A stretch of 64,000 nucleotides of DNA, from positions 434,001 through 498,000 of the forward strand of contig NZ_JAHSTV010000004.1 of the NCBI RefSeq assembly GCF_019145235.1, given 5' to 3'. Positions 35,813 through 44,255 of this stretch are shown here, one piece after another (the first letter of the stretch is position 1; each line of letters opens with the position of its first letter). The stretch is from Pseudomonas farris. Its GTDB lineage: Bacteria; Pseudomonadota; Gammaproteobacteria; Pseudomonadales; Pseudomonadaceae. Position numbers and translations under genes: made by a program. A model generated the notes under the pieces. That model worked only from the letters and a program-made list of their open reading frames with translations. It did not search any database and was not told where the DNA came from.

Positions 35813-36835
35813 ATGGAAAGCATCGATTTGCTGGTACTGCGCACCGCGCGGGACTGGCTCGCGGCCGGAGAACGCGTGCTACTGGCCACCGTGGCGCGAA
35901 CCTGGGGCTCCTCACCGCGCCCGACAGGGTCGATGATGGCCTTGCGTAACGACGGTCGGGTGGTCGGCAGCGTGTCCGGTGGTTGCATTGAGGATGACCT
36001 GATCCATCGCTATACCACGGCCTATGGTGGGAGTGGCTTGAAGGACGGCGCACCGGAAGTGGTGCGCTATGGCGTCAGCGCCGATGATGCGCATCGATTC
36101 GGCTTGCCCTGCGGCGGTACGCTTGAGCTGATTCTCGAGTTCAACCCGTCTTGGCAGTCGCTCGATGAACTGCTGGCCCATCTGGATGACGGGCGGCTGG
36201 TGCGCCGCTGCCTGGCAGTGGCGTTCGGTCAAGTCACGCTCCAACCCACCGCGACACCGGAGCAATTCAGTTTCGACGGCAAGCATATGCTCAATACCTT
36301 GGGGCCAGGGTATCGAATGCTCATGATAGGTGCCGGCGCGCTGGCCGAGTATCTAGCCACCATGGCGTTGTTCAACGGCTTCAAAGTATCGGTTTGCGAT
36401 CCACGTCCGGAATACATCGAGACTTGGGCGGTGACCGGCGTGGAGCGAATCGTCGGCATGCCCGATGATGTTGTCCGCGACTTCGCGGTCGATCTGAGAA
36501 CCTGCATCGTCGCCTTGAGTCATGATCCCAAACTCGACGATCTCGCATTGCTCGAAGCCCTCCATAGCCCGGCGTTTTACATTGGCGCCATCGGCTCGCG
36601 GCGCAACAGCCAGCTGCGCCGCGAACGCCTGATTGAGCATTTTGGTGAGACCCAGGCGTCACTTGAGCGTCTGCACGGACCGATCGGCATCTACATTGGC
36701 AGTAAGACGCCTGCAGAAATCGCCGTCAGTGTGATGGCCGAGATCCTTGCGGCCAAGAATGGTGCTAGCTTGCCAAGTGAGTTCAGTGTCGCCCAAGCTA
36801 AACATTCCATCGAATCTGTAGCCTCATCACCGTAG
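35813..36835 (+). CDS. XdhC-family molybdenum cofactor insertion protein
   Basis: 340 residues. An XdhC/CoxI start (LLATVARTWGSSPRPTGSMM, GSVSGGCIEDD) and a Rossmann-like C-terminal domain (YRMLMIGAGALAEYLA, YIGAIGSRRNSQLRRERL). XdhC proteins bind, sulfurate or hand over the cofactor to xanthine-oxidase-family enzymes. GAGGAGAG precedes the ATG, 11 bases after the cytochrome stop. It closes the four-gene operon 31727-36835. Confidence 0.92.
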   Translation: MESIDLLVLRTARDWLAAGERVLLATVARTWGSSPRPTGSMMALRNDGRVVGSVSGGCIEDDLIHRYTTAYGGSGLKDGAPEVVRYGVSADDAHRFGLPCGGTLELILEFNPSWQSLDELLAHLDDGRLVRRCLAVAFGQVTLQPTATPEQFSFDGKHMLNTLGPGYRMLMIGAGALAEYLATMALFNGFKVSVCDPRPEYIETWAVTGVERIVGMPDDVVRDFAVDLRTCIVALSHDPKLDDLALLEALHSPAFYIGAIGSRRNSQLRRERLIEHFGETQASLERLHGPIGIYIGSKTPAEIAVSVMAEILAAKNGASLPSEFSVAQAKHSIESVASSP

Positions 36836-37152
36836 ACCTATGCTTGGTTGAAAATCTCCAGGGTCCCCGCCGGTTGTCAGCTCTTCCCCGCATACGGTTC
36901 TTCCAGTAACGGCCTCCGCACCCTACTGCCTTCGTGTAGGTCGCGACTTAAGCGATCCGGATTTCATTTTGGCTAGCCGACAAGCACTCCCAGCTCGGAG
37001 CAATGGGTGTGGTGCCCAATGGGTGTTCATCGAAAGCCGAGGCAAGCGCCCGCTAGTTGGCCAGATGTACGCCCAATACAGAAATACCCATATTGCACGG
37101 TTATGGGAATACCGACTTGCAAGGGTATGGGAGCGCCCGTAATACTTCGCGG
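36836..37152. other. Gene-free stretch before prophage remnant
   Basis: No gene. The minus-strand bases CCGTATGCGGGG near 36890 recall group II intron sequence but are too short to call. At 37090-37150 the pairs ATATTGCACGGTTATGGG and ACTTGCAAGGGTATGGG look like phage operator repeats upstream of the repressor remnant. Confidence 0.35.
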
Positions 37153-37323
37153 ATGGAATTTAAAGAAAGACTCAAAGCCGCCCGTCGCCATGCAGGTCAA
37201 AACCAGACCGAGCGTGCTGAGCCCGCCGGTCTCACGCAGACGATATCGTCGACGGCGACATGTACGCGATCAACCACAACGGTCAGCTCCGCGTGAAGCT
37301 GGTCTACCTGAAGAAAGGTTGAT
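37153..37323 (+). pseudogene. Prophage repressor remnant with internal deletion
   Basis: The first part reads MEFKERLKAARRHAGQNQTE, the start of a CI-like helix-turn-helix. After about 85 bases the frame changes, and from 37239 it reads DDIVDGDMYAINHNGQLRVK then LVYLKKG and stop, the end of the S24 domain. The second part is almost identical to residues 197-215 of the intact repressor at 40220. The middle is missing. Confidence 0.65.
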
Positions 37324-37325
37324 CA

Positions 37326-37526
37326 ATGCCAAAGAAACATCAGGAAAGCAAAGCAGCGACGGCTGCTGACATTGAGCGCTCTATCCAGGCGCTGAACAAA
37401 ATGGCTGAACGCCTCTGGGGCGATGGCCGGGAAGCTGAGGCGAAAGCCCTCCTCGATGCCTTGGACGCGTTAAACAGGGCGCTCGATCGGATCAGGATTG
37501 GAGAGAGCCGCAGGGTTCTTCATTGA
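37326..37526 (+). CDS. Small phage-type hypothetical protein
   Basis: 66 residues, largely helical and charged (IERSIQALNKMAERLWGDGR). It begins 2 bases after the repressor remnant, and AAAGG precedes the ATG. Proteins like this are often found next to prophage repressors; function unknown. Confidence 0.5.
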   Translation: MPKKHQESKAATAADIERSIQALNKMAERLWGDGREAEAKALLDALDALNRALDRIRIGESRRVLH

Positions 37527-37580
37527 AATGTACACGTCCCGGCTGAAGGCTGGGAGTATAAACAGCAAGGTGGATGGCTG

Positions 37581-37745
37581 ATGGGGCTGCTCGAGTTTCT
37601 ATCCGACCTTCTCGGTGGTCCCGCTAATCTCCAGCCTTACGAAAAGCCTCGCAGAGTCTTCACGCGCGGCTTTGTTGCATTCTGCGTGCTGGTGGCTGTT
37701 TTTGAGCTGATAGCGCTGAACCAGTTCTATGGCGCGCGCGGCTGA
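37581..37745 (+). CDS. Small single-helix membrane protein
   Basis: 54 residues. One clear transmembrane helix (FVAFCVLVAVFELIALNQF) follows a short cytoplasmic part. No family recognised. GGTGGATG precedes the ATG. It lies in the prophage remnant and could be a holin-like or toxin-like small protein, but nothing proves this. Confidence 0.4.
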   Translation: MGLLEFLSDLLGGPANLQPYEKPRRVFTRGFVAFCVLVAVFELIALNQFYGARG

Positions 37746-37780
37746 ATTCTAGCTACCCGATCGCCGATATATCAATTGAA

Positions 37781-38269
37781 ATGAAATTTATGAAAAAGCT
37801 ACTTCTCTCGCTCTTTATAGGCTTGCTTCTTTCAGGTTGCGCCACAGCCCCAAGCTACCAGGTGCCCGATGGCCTTTGGTACGCAGAAAAAGAAGATCCT
37901 GATCACTATCGATATCACGTTTATGTTTACTTTAAGGATGATAGTCACTTCATCTGGTGGCGGACCAAGGAAACTCAGGACGTTGTCATGAAGCGATGGG
38001 CGTACTACACCCACGACCATCCTGGGGTAGACAATCCGACCATTTACACCCGCCAGGGGGAGCAATTAAAGGGCGAGCGGCGCATTGTCAATAGAAGCAG
38101 TGAGGGCATTCTTCAAGCCACGACCACTCAGACTTTTAACGGGCGCTTTAACGGTGACGAGCTGGTCATGGAGTTCATTACCGCCTCGGTTTGGGCCTCT
38201 GGTGACGATGCTGGCAGGGATGTGGTGCGATGGTCGATGAAGCAGCTCAGATCTCAACCCGCCAAATGA
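37781..38269 (+). CDS. Hypothetical lipoprotein
   Basis: 162 residues. Signal peptide with lipobox LLLSGC (Cys about 20). The mature part is rich in aromatic residues (HYRYHVYVYFKDDSHFIWWR) and reads like a beta-sandwich. No family recognised. It follows the prophage-remnant genes and is not obviously in an operon. Confidence 0.65.
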   Translation: MKFMKKLLLSLFIGLLLSGCATAPSYQVPDGLWYAEKEDPDHYRYHVYVYFKDDSHFIWWRTKETQDVVMKRWAYYTHDHPGVDNPTIYTRQGEQLKGERRIVNRSSEGILQATTTQTFNGRFNGDELVMEFITASVWASGDDAGRDVVRWSMKQLRSQPAK

Positions 38270-38384
38270 TCAGCTGTCCGGCGATCACCGGATGCCATCG
38301 AAAGTGCTGAGGCTAAGCAACGTGTTTCCGGACTCTGAGGTTGTACGGCCTCGAAAACATACAAACAAATTAAAAGGATTTTAA

Positions 38385-38708
38385 ATGCGATTCACCCCAG
38401 TACTACTAGCGCTCGCCCTTGCAGGTTGCGCTGGCAAGCCTCCCCAGCTTTCCGAGGGTGCTCAGGCGAGACTAGATGCGCCGATGCCCACATCTGAAAA
38501 GCAGCGCGTTTGGGAGTGCGCGGGAACGAGCAACGTAATCGAAGGCCAAAAGTTCGTTCTCAAATTGCAGGGCAGACCAGTAGATTCGGGCGGCGAAATC
38601 TGGTCGACCCGGGAACGAGCGAAGCGCTTGGGCTGCACTCAGGCAGAGATGGACGCGCCGGATATGGGGAGATGGTCGAGCCCGTCGGTGTCTCCTCGCC
38701 CGCGCTGA
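38385..38708 (+). CDS. Hypothetical lipoprotein
   Basis: 107 residues. Lipobox ALAGC at about residue 15 after a short signal (MRFTPVLLALALAGC). The rest (RVWECAGTSNVIEG) has no recognised family. AAAAGGA precedes the ATG. Confidence 0.55.
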   Translation: MRFTPVLLALALAGCAGKPPQLSEGAQARLDAPMPTSEKQRVWECAGTSNVIEGQKFVLKLQGRPVDSGGEIWSTRERAKRLGCTQAEMDAPDMGRWSSPSVSPRPR

Positions 38709-39009
38709 CCGGAAAGATCTGCTAGCGGTTCATGCGGATGAGGTGAAGGAGGGATCGTCTATAGGGACTCGGTGAGCGAAAAGTATCCGCCTATTATCGA
38801 CTGACAGATTCACCGCCATTGAGCCCGCCGAGCGCGGGCTTTTTTGCGTCTAAAAATATGGGAGTGCGGGCAGAAGCCGGCGCAGGCTGAGCCAAAGGTG
38901 ACGACCTCGCGCAGATCACACCCGATGCGCACGAAACTGCGGCCTATAACCGCCCACCTGCATCACCAAAGCGAATCGTGAGCAACGAGCGCCAGCAAGG
39001 CAAACCGAA
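38709..39009. other. Gene-free stretch between convergent small genes
   Basis: It contains one clear terminator at 38821. No gene is seen in the rest. Confidence 0.4.
38821..38846 (+). terminator. Intrinsic terminator
   Basis: GAGCCCGCCGAGCGCGGGC followed by six Ts. Confidence 0.85.
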
Positions 39010-39348
39010 CTACTTTGCGCCGTAGCTTTTGCACATATCCTGTGCCATGGCCGCCATACCTGAGCTGTTGAGGGATTGCATCATAAATCCGACCTCGCTT
39101 TTGTAAGCAGGGTCTGAGCTCACTTTTCGGACTTCGGCCTTGGTTGCTTCGTCCATCTTGGGATCGCTGGCCATAGCATTTTCGATAGAGCCATTTAAGC
39201 CAGGGTTTGCTTTATTGCAGAGCTGCCCCATTGCAACAAGCGTTACGGCAACTTGATGCGTATCAACGGCTTGATTCGCGAAAGAGCTGCTGGCAAAGCC
39301 AAAGCTCACAAGGGACATGCACAGCGTTGCGTTCCTTAATGAAAACAT
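39010..39348 (-). CDS. Small secreted hypothetical protein
   Basis: 112 residues. Signal peptide ending FGFASSSFA. Two cysteines in the mature part (GQLCNKANPG and QDMCKSYGAK) could form a disulfide. It is helical in character with no recognised family. It stands alone. Confidence 0.6.
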   Translation of the reverse strand: MFSLRNATLCMSLVSFGFASSSFANQAVDTHQVAVTLVAMGQLCNKANPGLNGSIENAMASDPKMDEATKAEVRKVSSDPAYKSEVGFMMQSLNSSGMAAMAQDMCKSYGAK

Positions 39349-39582
39349 TCAATAGCTCCTGGACGTTCAAATAAATAAGTATGTTCTAGGCCACTCTGGA
39401 GGCGCCCATGTCAGCACAACGCAAGGCTCAGTTCCAATTCTGCCTCCTCCGACCTGACTGAGATTGATTGGCTGGAAGCGAAGGCGGAAAACCTGATGCG
39501 GCTTCGTCGTCAGTTGGGGTATCCGTGCAGATGCGCGTCCAAGCCTATAAAGTAGCCACTTCCAAACAAGGAGGATGGAATA

Positions 39583-40116
39583 TTGCTCATCAAAATTGAG
39601 CTGCTGGACGAGCTGCTTCAGCGCTATGCCGGATACCTCGGCAATGACTTCACCGGATACCGAAATCATGTGTACCGAGTCATCAACTTTTGTTGCTCGC
39701 TCAACATGCTGGATGCTGTAGACCTGGAAAAAATAGTGGTGGCCGGGGTATTTCATGACCTTGGCATATGGACGGCCAGGACGTTTGATTATTTGCCCCC
39801 GTCAGAGCAATTGGCAAAAGACTTCCTTCGGGAAATCGATAAGCTGGGTTGGACGGAAGAGATTATCTCGATCATTCACAACCACCATAAAATTACTCGG
39901 TCCCATACCGATCCACAGAACCTTGCAGAGGTTTTTCGGAAAGCCGATTGGATCGACGTATCCCACGGAGCGGTTACTTTTGGACTCTCACGACAGAAGC
40001 GACGTGAGGTGTTTTCGGCCTTTCCTGATGCAGGATTTCACTTTCGCTTAGTTCAGCTTTCGCTCAAGCGACTGCTAACGAACCCGCTGAGTCCACTGCC
40101 AATGATGCGGCTCTGA
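39583..40116 (+). CDS. HD-domain hydrolase-like protein
   Basis: 177 residues. The metal site pattern of HD phosphohydrolases is visible: His29 (YRNHVYRV), His58-Asp59 (VAGVFHDLGIW), His99/His101/His102 (IIHNHHK) and a late Asp in RKADWIDVSHG. Members hydrolyse phosphomonoesters or nucleotides. The start is TTG, chosen because AAGGAGG lies 8 bases upstream. It lies between prophage fragments, and its substrate is unknown. Confidence 0.7.
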   Translation: MLIKIELLDELLQRYAGYLGNDFTGYRNHVYRVINFCCSLNMLDAVDLEKIVVAGVFHDLGIWTARTFDYLPPSEQLAKDFLREIDKLGWTEEIISIIHNHHKITRSHTDPQNLAEVFRKADWIDVSHGAVTFGLSRQKRREVFSAFPDAGFHFRLVQLSLKRLLTNPLSPLPMMRL

Positions 40117-40148
40117 ATGTAGTAATTCACTCGTCACCCACCCTATAT

Positions 40149-40200
40149 AGCAGCATAGCTGCTTTATTTGCCAAAATTACTAGCAGCGCTATTTGCTGAA
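40149..40200. promoter_or_regulatory. Prophage repressor operators upstream of the repressor gene
   Basis: AGCAGC-ATA-GCTGCT at 40149-40163 is a perfect inverted repeat. ATTACTAGCAGCGCTATTTG follows at 40176-40195. The second element recurs after the gene at 41082. Autoregulation is likely. Confidence 0.6.
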
Positions 40201-40219
40201 ATATCATACTCTTGTCGCC

Positions 40220-41011
40220 ATGAAAACACGCCGCCCCCTTACCCCTGAAGAAATCGCCGAAAGCATCAGGCTCAAGGCTATTTACATCCAGCGAAAGTCT
40301 GCTGCCAAAGCGGCTGGATCAAATCTCACTCAAGCAGATGTGGCTGAGGCCTGCGGATGGTCTGGCCAAAGCGCATTCAGTCAGTACGCAACCGGCAAGG
40401 TTCCACTGAACGTCGAGGCACTCCTGAAACTGGCAAAAGCCTTGCGCTTCGATGCCAGTGAAGTGAGCCCACGCCTGATGTCGACCGTTGCCAGCGTCCA
40501 GCCTTCCGAGCGCATCCAGCCAAGCGTATTGATGTCGGACATCCAGCCTTGGGATGACGACACGCCCCTGGATGACGATGAGGTCTACGTGCCCTTCCTG
40601 CGCGAAGTGGAACTGGCGGCCGGATCAGGCCGTTTCGTGATTGAGGAAAGCGATAGCGCACGGCTGCGCTTTTTCAAGAAAGACCTTCGCCATAACAGCG
40701 TTCAATTCAGCAACGCGAAGTGCGTGGTTGTCAGCGGCAACAGCATGCTGCCAGTGCTGCGTGACGGCGCAACCGTGGGCATCAACGTCGGCAAGAGCTC
40801 ACTGGGCGATATCGTTGACGGCGACATGTACGCCATCAACCACAATGGTCAGCTACGGGTGAAGCAGGTTTACCGCCTACCAATGGGTATCCGCCTGCGC
40901 AGCTTCAATCGCGACGAGCATCCGGATGAGGACTACACCTTTGCCGAGATCCAGGAACAGCAGATCGTGATCCTCGGCCATGTGTTCTGGTGGGGGATGT
41001 TTGCCCGCTGA
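40220..41011 (+). CDS. LexA-like prophage repressor (PrtR/CI type)
   Basis: 263 residues. N-terminal helix-turn-helix (LTQADVAEACGWSGQSAFSQ) and S24 peptidase domain. The probable cleavage bond is Ala134-Gly135 (ELAAGSG), with Ser175 in SGNSMLPVL and Lys215 in LRVKQVY. RecA-stimulated self-cleavage is expected after DNA damage. The ATG at 40220 begins at the usual MKTRRPLTPEE start. A terminator follows at 41041, and operator copies flank the gene. Confidence 0.88.
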   Translation: MKTRRPLTPEEIAESIRLKAIYIQRKSAAKAAGSNLTQADVAEACGWSGQSAFSQYATGKVPLNVEALLKLAKALRFDASEVSPRLMSTVASVQPSERIQPSVLMSDIQPWDDDTPLDDDEVYVPFLREVELAAGSGRFVIEESDSARLRFFKKDLRHNSVQFSNAKCVVVSGNSMLPVLRDGATVGINVGKSSLGDIVDGDMYAINHNGQLRVKQVYRLPMGIRLRSFNRDEHPDEDYTFAEIQEQQIVILGHVFWWGMFAR

Positions 41012-41040
41012 TTGAACCGTAGACCCGTTTTTTACCAAAT

Positions 41041-41066
41041 GAAGCCCGCCTGGCGCGGGCTTTCTT
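41041..41066 (+). terminator. Intrinsic terminator of the repressor gene
   Basis: GAAGCCCGCCTGGCGCGGGCTT followed by TCTT. Confidence 0.75.
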
Positions 41067-41080
41067 ATGTCCGCGGAAAA

Positions 41081-41127
41081 TATTATTAGCAGCGCTATTT
41101 ACTTAAAATATAAGCACTGCTACTTTT
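41081..41127. promoter_or_regulatory. Prophage repressor operator copy downstream of the repressor
   Basis: ATTATTAGCAGCGCTATTTA at 41082-41101 repeats the upstream operator with two differences. AAGCACTGCTA follows at 41112. It stands after the terminator and before the alginate lyase gene. Confidence 0.6.
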
Positions 41128-41293
41128 ACCTCAAGCCAAGACAACACCACCCGCATCAAAAGTCGCGGCGCGAGCAATAACGAAAGCATCACTTCTGCCC
41201 ATTCATCGAGTGGGCAGTGGGATGTAAGCCTACATCAAAAGCGAAAGGCTCAATGGAGCAAAAGGTGACATCAATGAACTGAGGTAAATAACC

Positions 41294-41968
41294 ATGACTG
41301 TAGACATCAGCAACTACACAATCGCTACACCGCTTCCTATCTCCGAGACCAACCCCATCGCACTTGAGCTCATCGGTTGGCGGGCCCTGCTTGAATGTCC
41401 GGAAGTCGTTTCGATGCTTCCGGATGGCTCGCTGCAAATGACGGCGCCGACGCTCGGTGCTTCGAGCAAAAGCACGCACCGGACGCGCTGCGAGTGGAAG
41501 GAGCCGGGTTATTGGCTATTCGCCAGCGCTGCTGACCACTGGAACCGACAAGAAATGCGGCTAACCAAAGTCAACTCGCTGCAGAAGGTCGTGATCGGCC
41601 AGATTCATGTGCAGGGTTCAGAGCGACCACCTGTAAAAGTGTTTTGGAACAAAGGCCGAATCACCATGGGGTTCCGGTCGAGTTATCTTCAAGAAGACCC
41701 GGTGAACACGACGGTTCTGGAAAACGTGCCGCTTGGTGCACTGTTCAAAATCAACATTCACGCCAATTCGAGCGGCGCTGTCTCCGTTTCGGCGAGCTGT
41801 AACGGCGTCAAATCGACCTCCGCAATCATGCGCCTCGACAACACCTGGGACACGAAAACGCTGGCCTTCCACGGCGGTGTGTACAACCAGATCGATTACT
41901 CCGACACCACCGACCCCGAAGACGGTTCGGTGTGCATCATCAGCGACCTTTCCATCACCCATGCTTGA
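41294..41968 (+). CDS. PL7-family alginate lyase
   Basis: 224 residues, a single catalytic domain without a signal peptide. The three PL7 motifs are recognisable: HRTRCEW in the place of R(T/S)E(L/V)R, VIGQIH with the catalytic His, and LAFHGGVYNQID in the place of YFKAGxYNQ. The family cleaves alginate by beta-elimination. Cytoplasmic location is predicted, so release would need lysis or an unusual route. The only neighbour of note is the prophage repressor and its downstream operator. Confidence 0.85.
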   Translation: MTVDISNYTIATPLPISETNPIALELIGWRALLECPEVVSMLPDGSLQMTAPTLGASSKSTHRTRCEWKEPGYWLFASAADHWNRQEMRLTKVNSLQKVVIGQIHVQGSERPPVKVFWNKGRITMGFRSSYLQEDPVNTTVLENVPLGALFKINIHANSSGAVSVSASCNGVKSTSAIMRLDNTWDTKTLAFHGGVYNQIDYSDTTDPEDGSVCIISDLSITHA

Positions 41969-41970
41969 CC

Positions 41971-42053
41971 TGTAGGAGCCAGGCTTGCCGGCGAAGGCGT
42001 CCTTAAGCGCGCCTTCGCCAGCAAGCCGGATCGCCGCACCGCTGGCTCCTACA
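41971..42053. repeat. REP pair
   Basis: TGTAGGAGCCA and TGGCTCCTACA form the outer arms; GGCGAAGGCG and CGCCTTCGCC the inner arms. Typical Pseudomonas REP doublet between convergent genes, and it may also terminate transcription. Confidence 0.8.
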
Positions 42054-42061
42054 AAAACGGA

Positions 42062-42307
42062 TCAACGCTTTGCGTGCAGCGCATCATCAGGCAGTGATTG
42101 AAAGTCATCCACCACCTTGTCTGTAGTAATGACCGCATCAAGGCCCCAGTCGCCAGGCAGGTGCCAATCCTCTCCAAACATCTCCGCCGGATGCATCGTG
42201 CGCTCGGAACCATTGCCGCACGCCAAGGACTTCGCCGGACAATACAGGTCGCATCCCCAACAAATCCGCTCGGGGTGTTTGGGGTTGACGGGGAAGTTCT
42301 TGGCCAT
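42062..42307 (-). CDS. DUF3079-family protein
   Basis: 81 residues. It matches the small DUF3079 family (KNFPVNPKHPERICWGCDLY, CPAKSLACGNGSERTMHP, GEDWHL) with four cysteines that could bind a metal. Function unknown. It is divergent from the iron transport operon. Confidence 0.85.
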   Translation of the reverse strand: MAKNFPVNPKHPERICWGCDLYCPAKSLACGNGSERTMHPAEMFGEDWHLPGDWGLDAVITTDKVVDDFQSLPDDALHAKR

Positions 42308-42440
42308 GCCGATCTCCGATCATTGAGTGGCGTCGTTCCAACCTACAGCCCTTGCGCAACGCCAGCCTTGATACATATCAAGAATCGACATCGAGCCCCT
42401 CTGCGCAATCCCGAGCCATCGGTTTAATTGCTCAAAACTT

Positions 42441-42459
42441 GATAACAATCATTATTGTT
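42441..42459 (+). promoter_or_regulatory. Fur box
   Basis: GATAACAATCATTATTGTT agrees with GATAATGATAATCATTATC at most positions and is nearly palindromic. It lies 56 bases before the ftrA ATG, so iron starvation should induce the operon. Confidence 0.75.
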
Positions 42460-42514
42460 CGCAGCAAAGCTTCCTAGACTCGGGCTCCTACTCGTCAGTG
42501 TTCAGGAAGCTATT

Positions 42515-43045
42515 ATGCGTACCCCTTTTTCGCTATCACTCGCCCTGCTCTTGCTCACACCACTGGCTCACGCCAAGGAATACCCGATCGGGGAACCCCA
42601 GTTGTGTCCCGGGCTGGAAGTCGGGGCGGTGTATTTGCAGCCGATAGAAATGGCACCTGCGGGGATGATGCGCGCGACCGCGGATTCCGACGTCCACCTG
42701 GAAGCCGATATCCGGGCCACGGCGGACAATCGGCAGGGCTTTCAGGAAGGCAGTTTCGTGCCCTACCTGAACGTCTCTTTCAACCTGAAAAAACACGGCA
42801 GCGACCCCGAGGTCAAAGGCGATTTTCACGCCATGGTGGCCAATGACGGTCCGCACTATGGCGACAATGTGAAGCTGCTTGGCCCCGGTAAATATCAGCT
42901 GACGTTCACCGTCCTGCCACCCGGCGGTCATGGTTCCCTCGGGCGCCACACCGATAAAGAAACCGGTGTCGCTCCCTGGTTTGAACGCTGCGAACTGCAC
43001 TACGAATTCATCTACGCCGGCATCGGTAAAAAAGGCGGCTATTGA
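42515..43045 (+). CDS. ftrA: FtrA/P19-type periplasmic iron-binding protein
   Basis: 176 residues. Signal peptide ending LLTPLAHA. The family pattern KEYPIGEPQLCPGLEVGAVY, MRATADSDVHLEADIRA and PPGGHGSLGRHTDKETG gives the Met/His metal site of P19/Tp34 proteins. These bind Cu and Fe in the periplasm and feed an FTR1 permease. AGGAAGC precedes the ATG, and the ftrB ATG follows its stop directly. Confidence 0.88.
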   Translation: MRTPFSLSLALLLLTPLAHAKEYPIGEPQLCPGLEVGAVYLQPIEMAPAGMMRATADSDVHLEADIRATADNRQGFQEGSFVPYLNVSFNLKKHGSDPEVKGDFHAMVANDGPHYGDNVKLLGPGKYQLTFTVLPPGGHGSLGRHTDKETGVAPWFERCELHYEFIYAGIGKKGGY

Positions 43046-43378
43046 ATGAAGCGCCTGCGCATTGCCTGGCTGATCCTCGCCGGAGTCGTTGTGCCAGTGA
43101 CGGCTTATGCCCAGTTACCCAGCTTTGAGCTGATCCTGCGCGATGGCCACTTCACGCCGGCCTTGCTGGAGGTGCCGGCCGGACAGCGCTTCAAGATCGT
43201 TCTGAAGAACGTCGGCCAAGGTCCGGCCGAGTTCGAGAGCACGCCGTTGCGGGTTGAAAAAGTCCTGTCGCCGGGTGTGACGACCTTCGTGGTCATTCAC
43301 CCCCTGAGGCCCGGTCACTACCCCTTTTTCGATGAGTTCAATCCGCAATTGCCCGAAGGCGGCATCCTCGCGAAATAA
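43046..43378 (+). CDS. ftrB: FtrB-type cupredoxin
   Basis: 110 residues. Signal peptide ending PVTAYA and one cupredoxin domain (FELILRDGHFTPALLEVPAG, FKIVLKNVG, HYPFFDEF). In Brucella and Bordetella FtrB is proposed to oxidise Fe(II) for the permease. The canonical copper Cys-His-Met loop is not obvious, so the oxidase role is inferred from context. It begins at the base after the ftrA stop. Confidence 0.8.
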   Translation: MKRLRIAWLILAGVVVPVTAYAQLPSFELILRDGHFTPALLEVPAGQRFKIVLKNVGQGPAEFESTPLRVEKVLSPGVTTFVVIHPLRPGHYPFFDEFNPQLPEGGILAK

Positions 43379-43400
43379 CCTGTCAGCGCACGGAGCTTGC

Positions 43401-44255
43401 ATGAATCAATCAATGTTCATCGTCTGGCGCGAAAGTGTCGAGGCGTTACTGGTGATCGGTATTCTCCAGGTTTGGGCCAGCCAGCAAGGCCAACCTAATC
43501 GTCTGGTCAAATTCCTCTGGGCGGGTGTGGTGCTGGGGTTGATGCTCTCGGGCCTGCTGGCGGTGTTGATTCTGTTTGCCGGTGAGGCCATGAGCGGGTC
43601 AGCCAGTGAATGGTTCCAGGCCGCACTCGCGCTGGTTGCCAGCCTGTTGATGGTGCAGATGGTGGGCTGGATGCATCGCCACGGGCGCAGCCTCAACCAC
43701 GATTTGCGACGACACGCCGACAGCCACCTGGCTCGACAAGGTGGCGCTGGTCTATTACTGCTGGCAATGCTCGCGATCAGCCGCGAAGGCAGCGAAACGG
43801 TGGTCTTTCTCTATGGCGCCGGCGCCCGGTTGCGAGGTCCGCAGCTCGGTTTGTTTGCCATCGGCGGCGTGTTGGGGCTGGTGCTGTCGGCGCTGACCAT
43901 TACGCTGCTGCACAGCAGTCGCCGATTCATTTCATGGCAACGATTTTTTGCCATCAGCGAAGTCATCCTGCTCATGCTCGGCGCGGCCTTGCTGGTCAGC
44001 GGCACCGAGCGAATCGGCGGCCAATTGCTCGCCCTGGATTTGCCGGACATGGTTTACAGCCTCGTTGGCGAAGCGCTTTGGGACAGCAGCACGTTGCTGA
44101 GCGACAGCCACGGATTGGGTGGCTTTCTTGCAGGTTTCGCCGGTTATCGGGCAAGCCCCAGTGGCCTGACCTTGTTGGTGTGGATCGGTTATTGGCTGGC
44201 CGTCGGCGGCTGGCTGCGGCAACGGACTGCGGAGAACCTGCCATGCCCAACCTGA
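43401..44255 (+). CDS. ftrC: FtrC/FTR1-family iron permease
   Basis: 284 residues with seven predicted helices. Two REXXE iron-translocation motifs are visible: WRESVEALL near residue 10 and ISREGSETV near residue 120. It moves iron across the inner membrane. GGAGCTTGC precedes the ATG. It overlaps ftrD by 13 bases. Confidence 0.9.
   Translation: MNQSMFIVWRESVEALLVIGILQVWASQQGQPNRLVKFLWAGVVLGLMLSGLLAVLILFAGEAMSGSASEWFQAALALVASLLMVQMVGWMHRHGRSLNHDLRRHADSHLARQGGAGLLLLAMLAISREGSETVVFLYGAGARLRGPQLGLFAIGGVLGLVLSALTITLLHSSRRFISWQRFFAISEVILLMLGAALLVSGTERIGGQLLALDLPDMVYSLVGEALWDSSTLLSDSHGLGGFLAGFAGYRASPSGLTLLVWIGYWLAVGGWLRQRTAENLPCPT

Noticed and set aside
36880..36965. Possible group II intron fragment (minus strand CCGTATGCGGGG)
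   Set aside because: Too short, with no domain V and no reverse transcriptase reading nearby.
39400..39540. Possible phage gene pieces (MSAQRKAQFQ and DWLEAKAENLMRLRRQLGY)
   Set aside because: Different frames, an early stop and no family match that I can name.
43610..44242. Upstream extension of the ftrD frame
   Set aside because: It overlaps all of ftrC in another frame; similarity to the NapH-like family begins only at the ATG at 44243.
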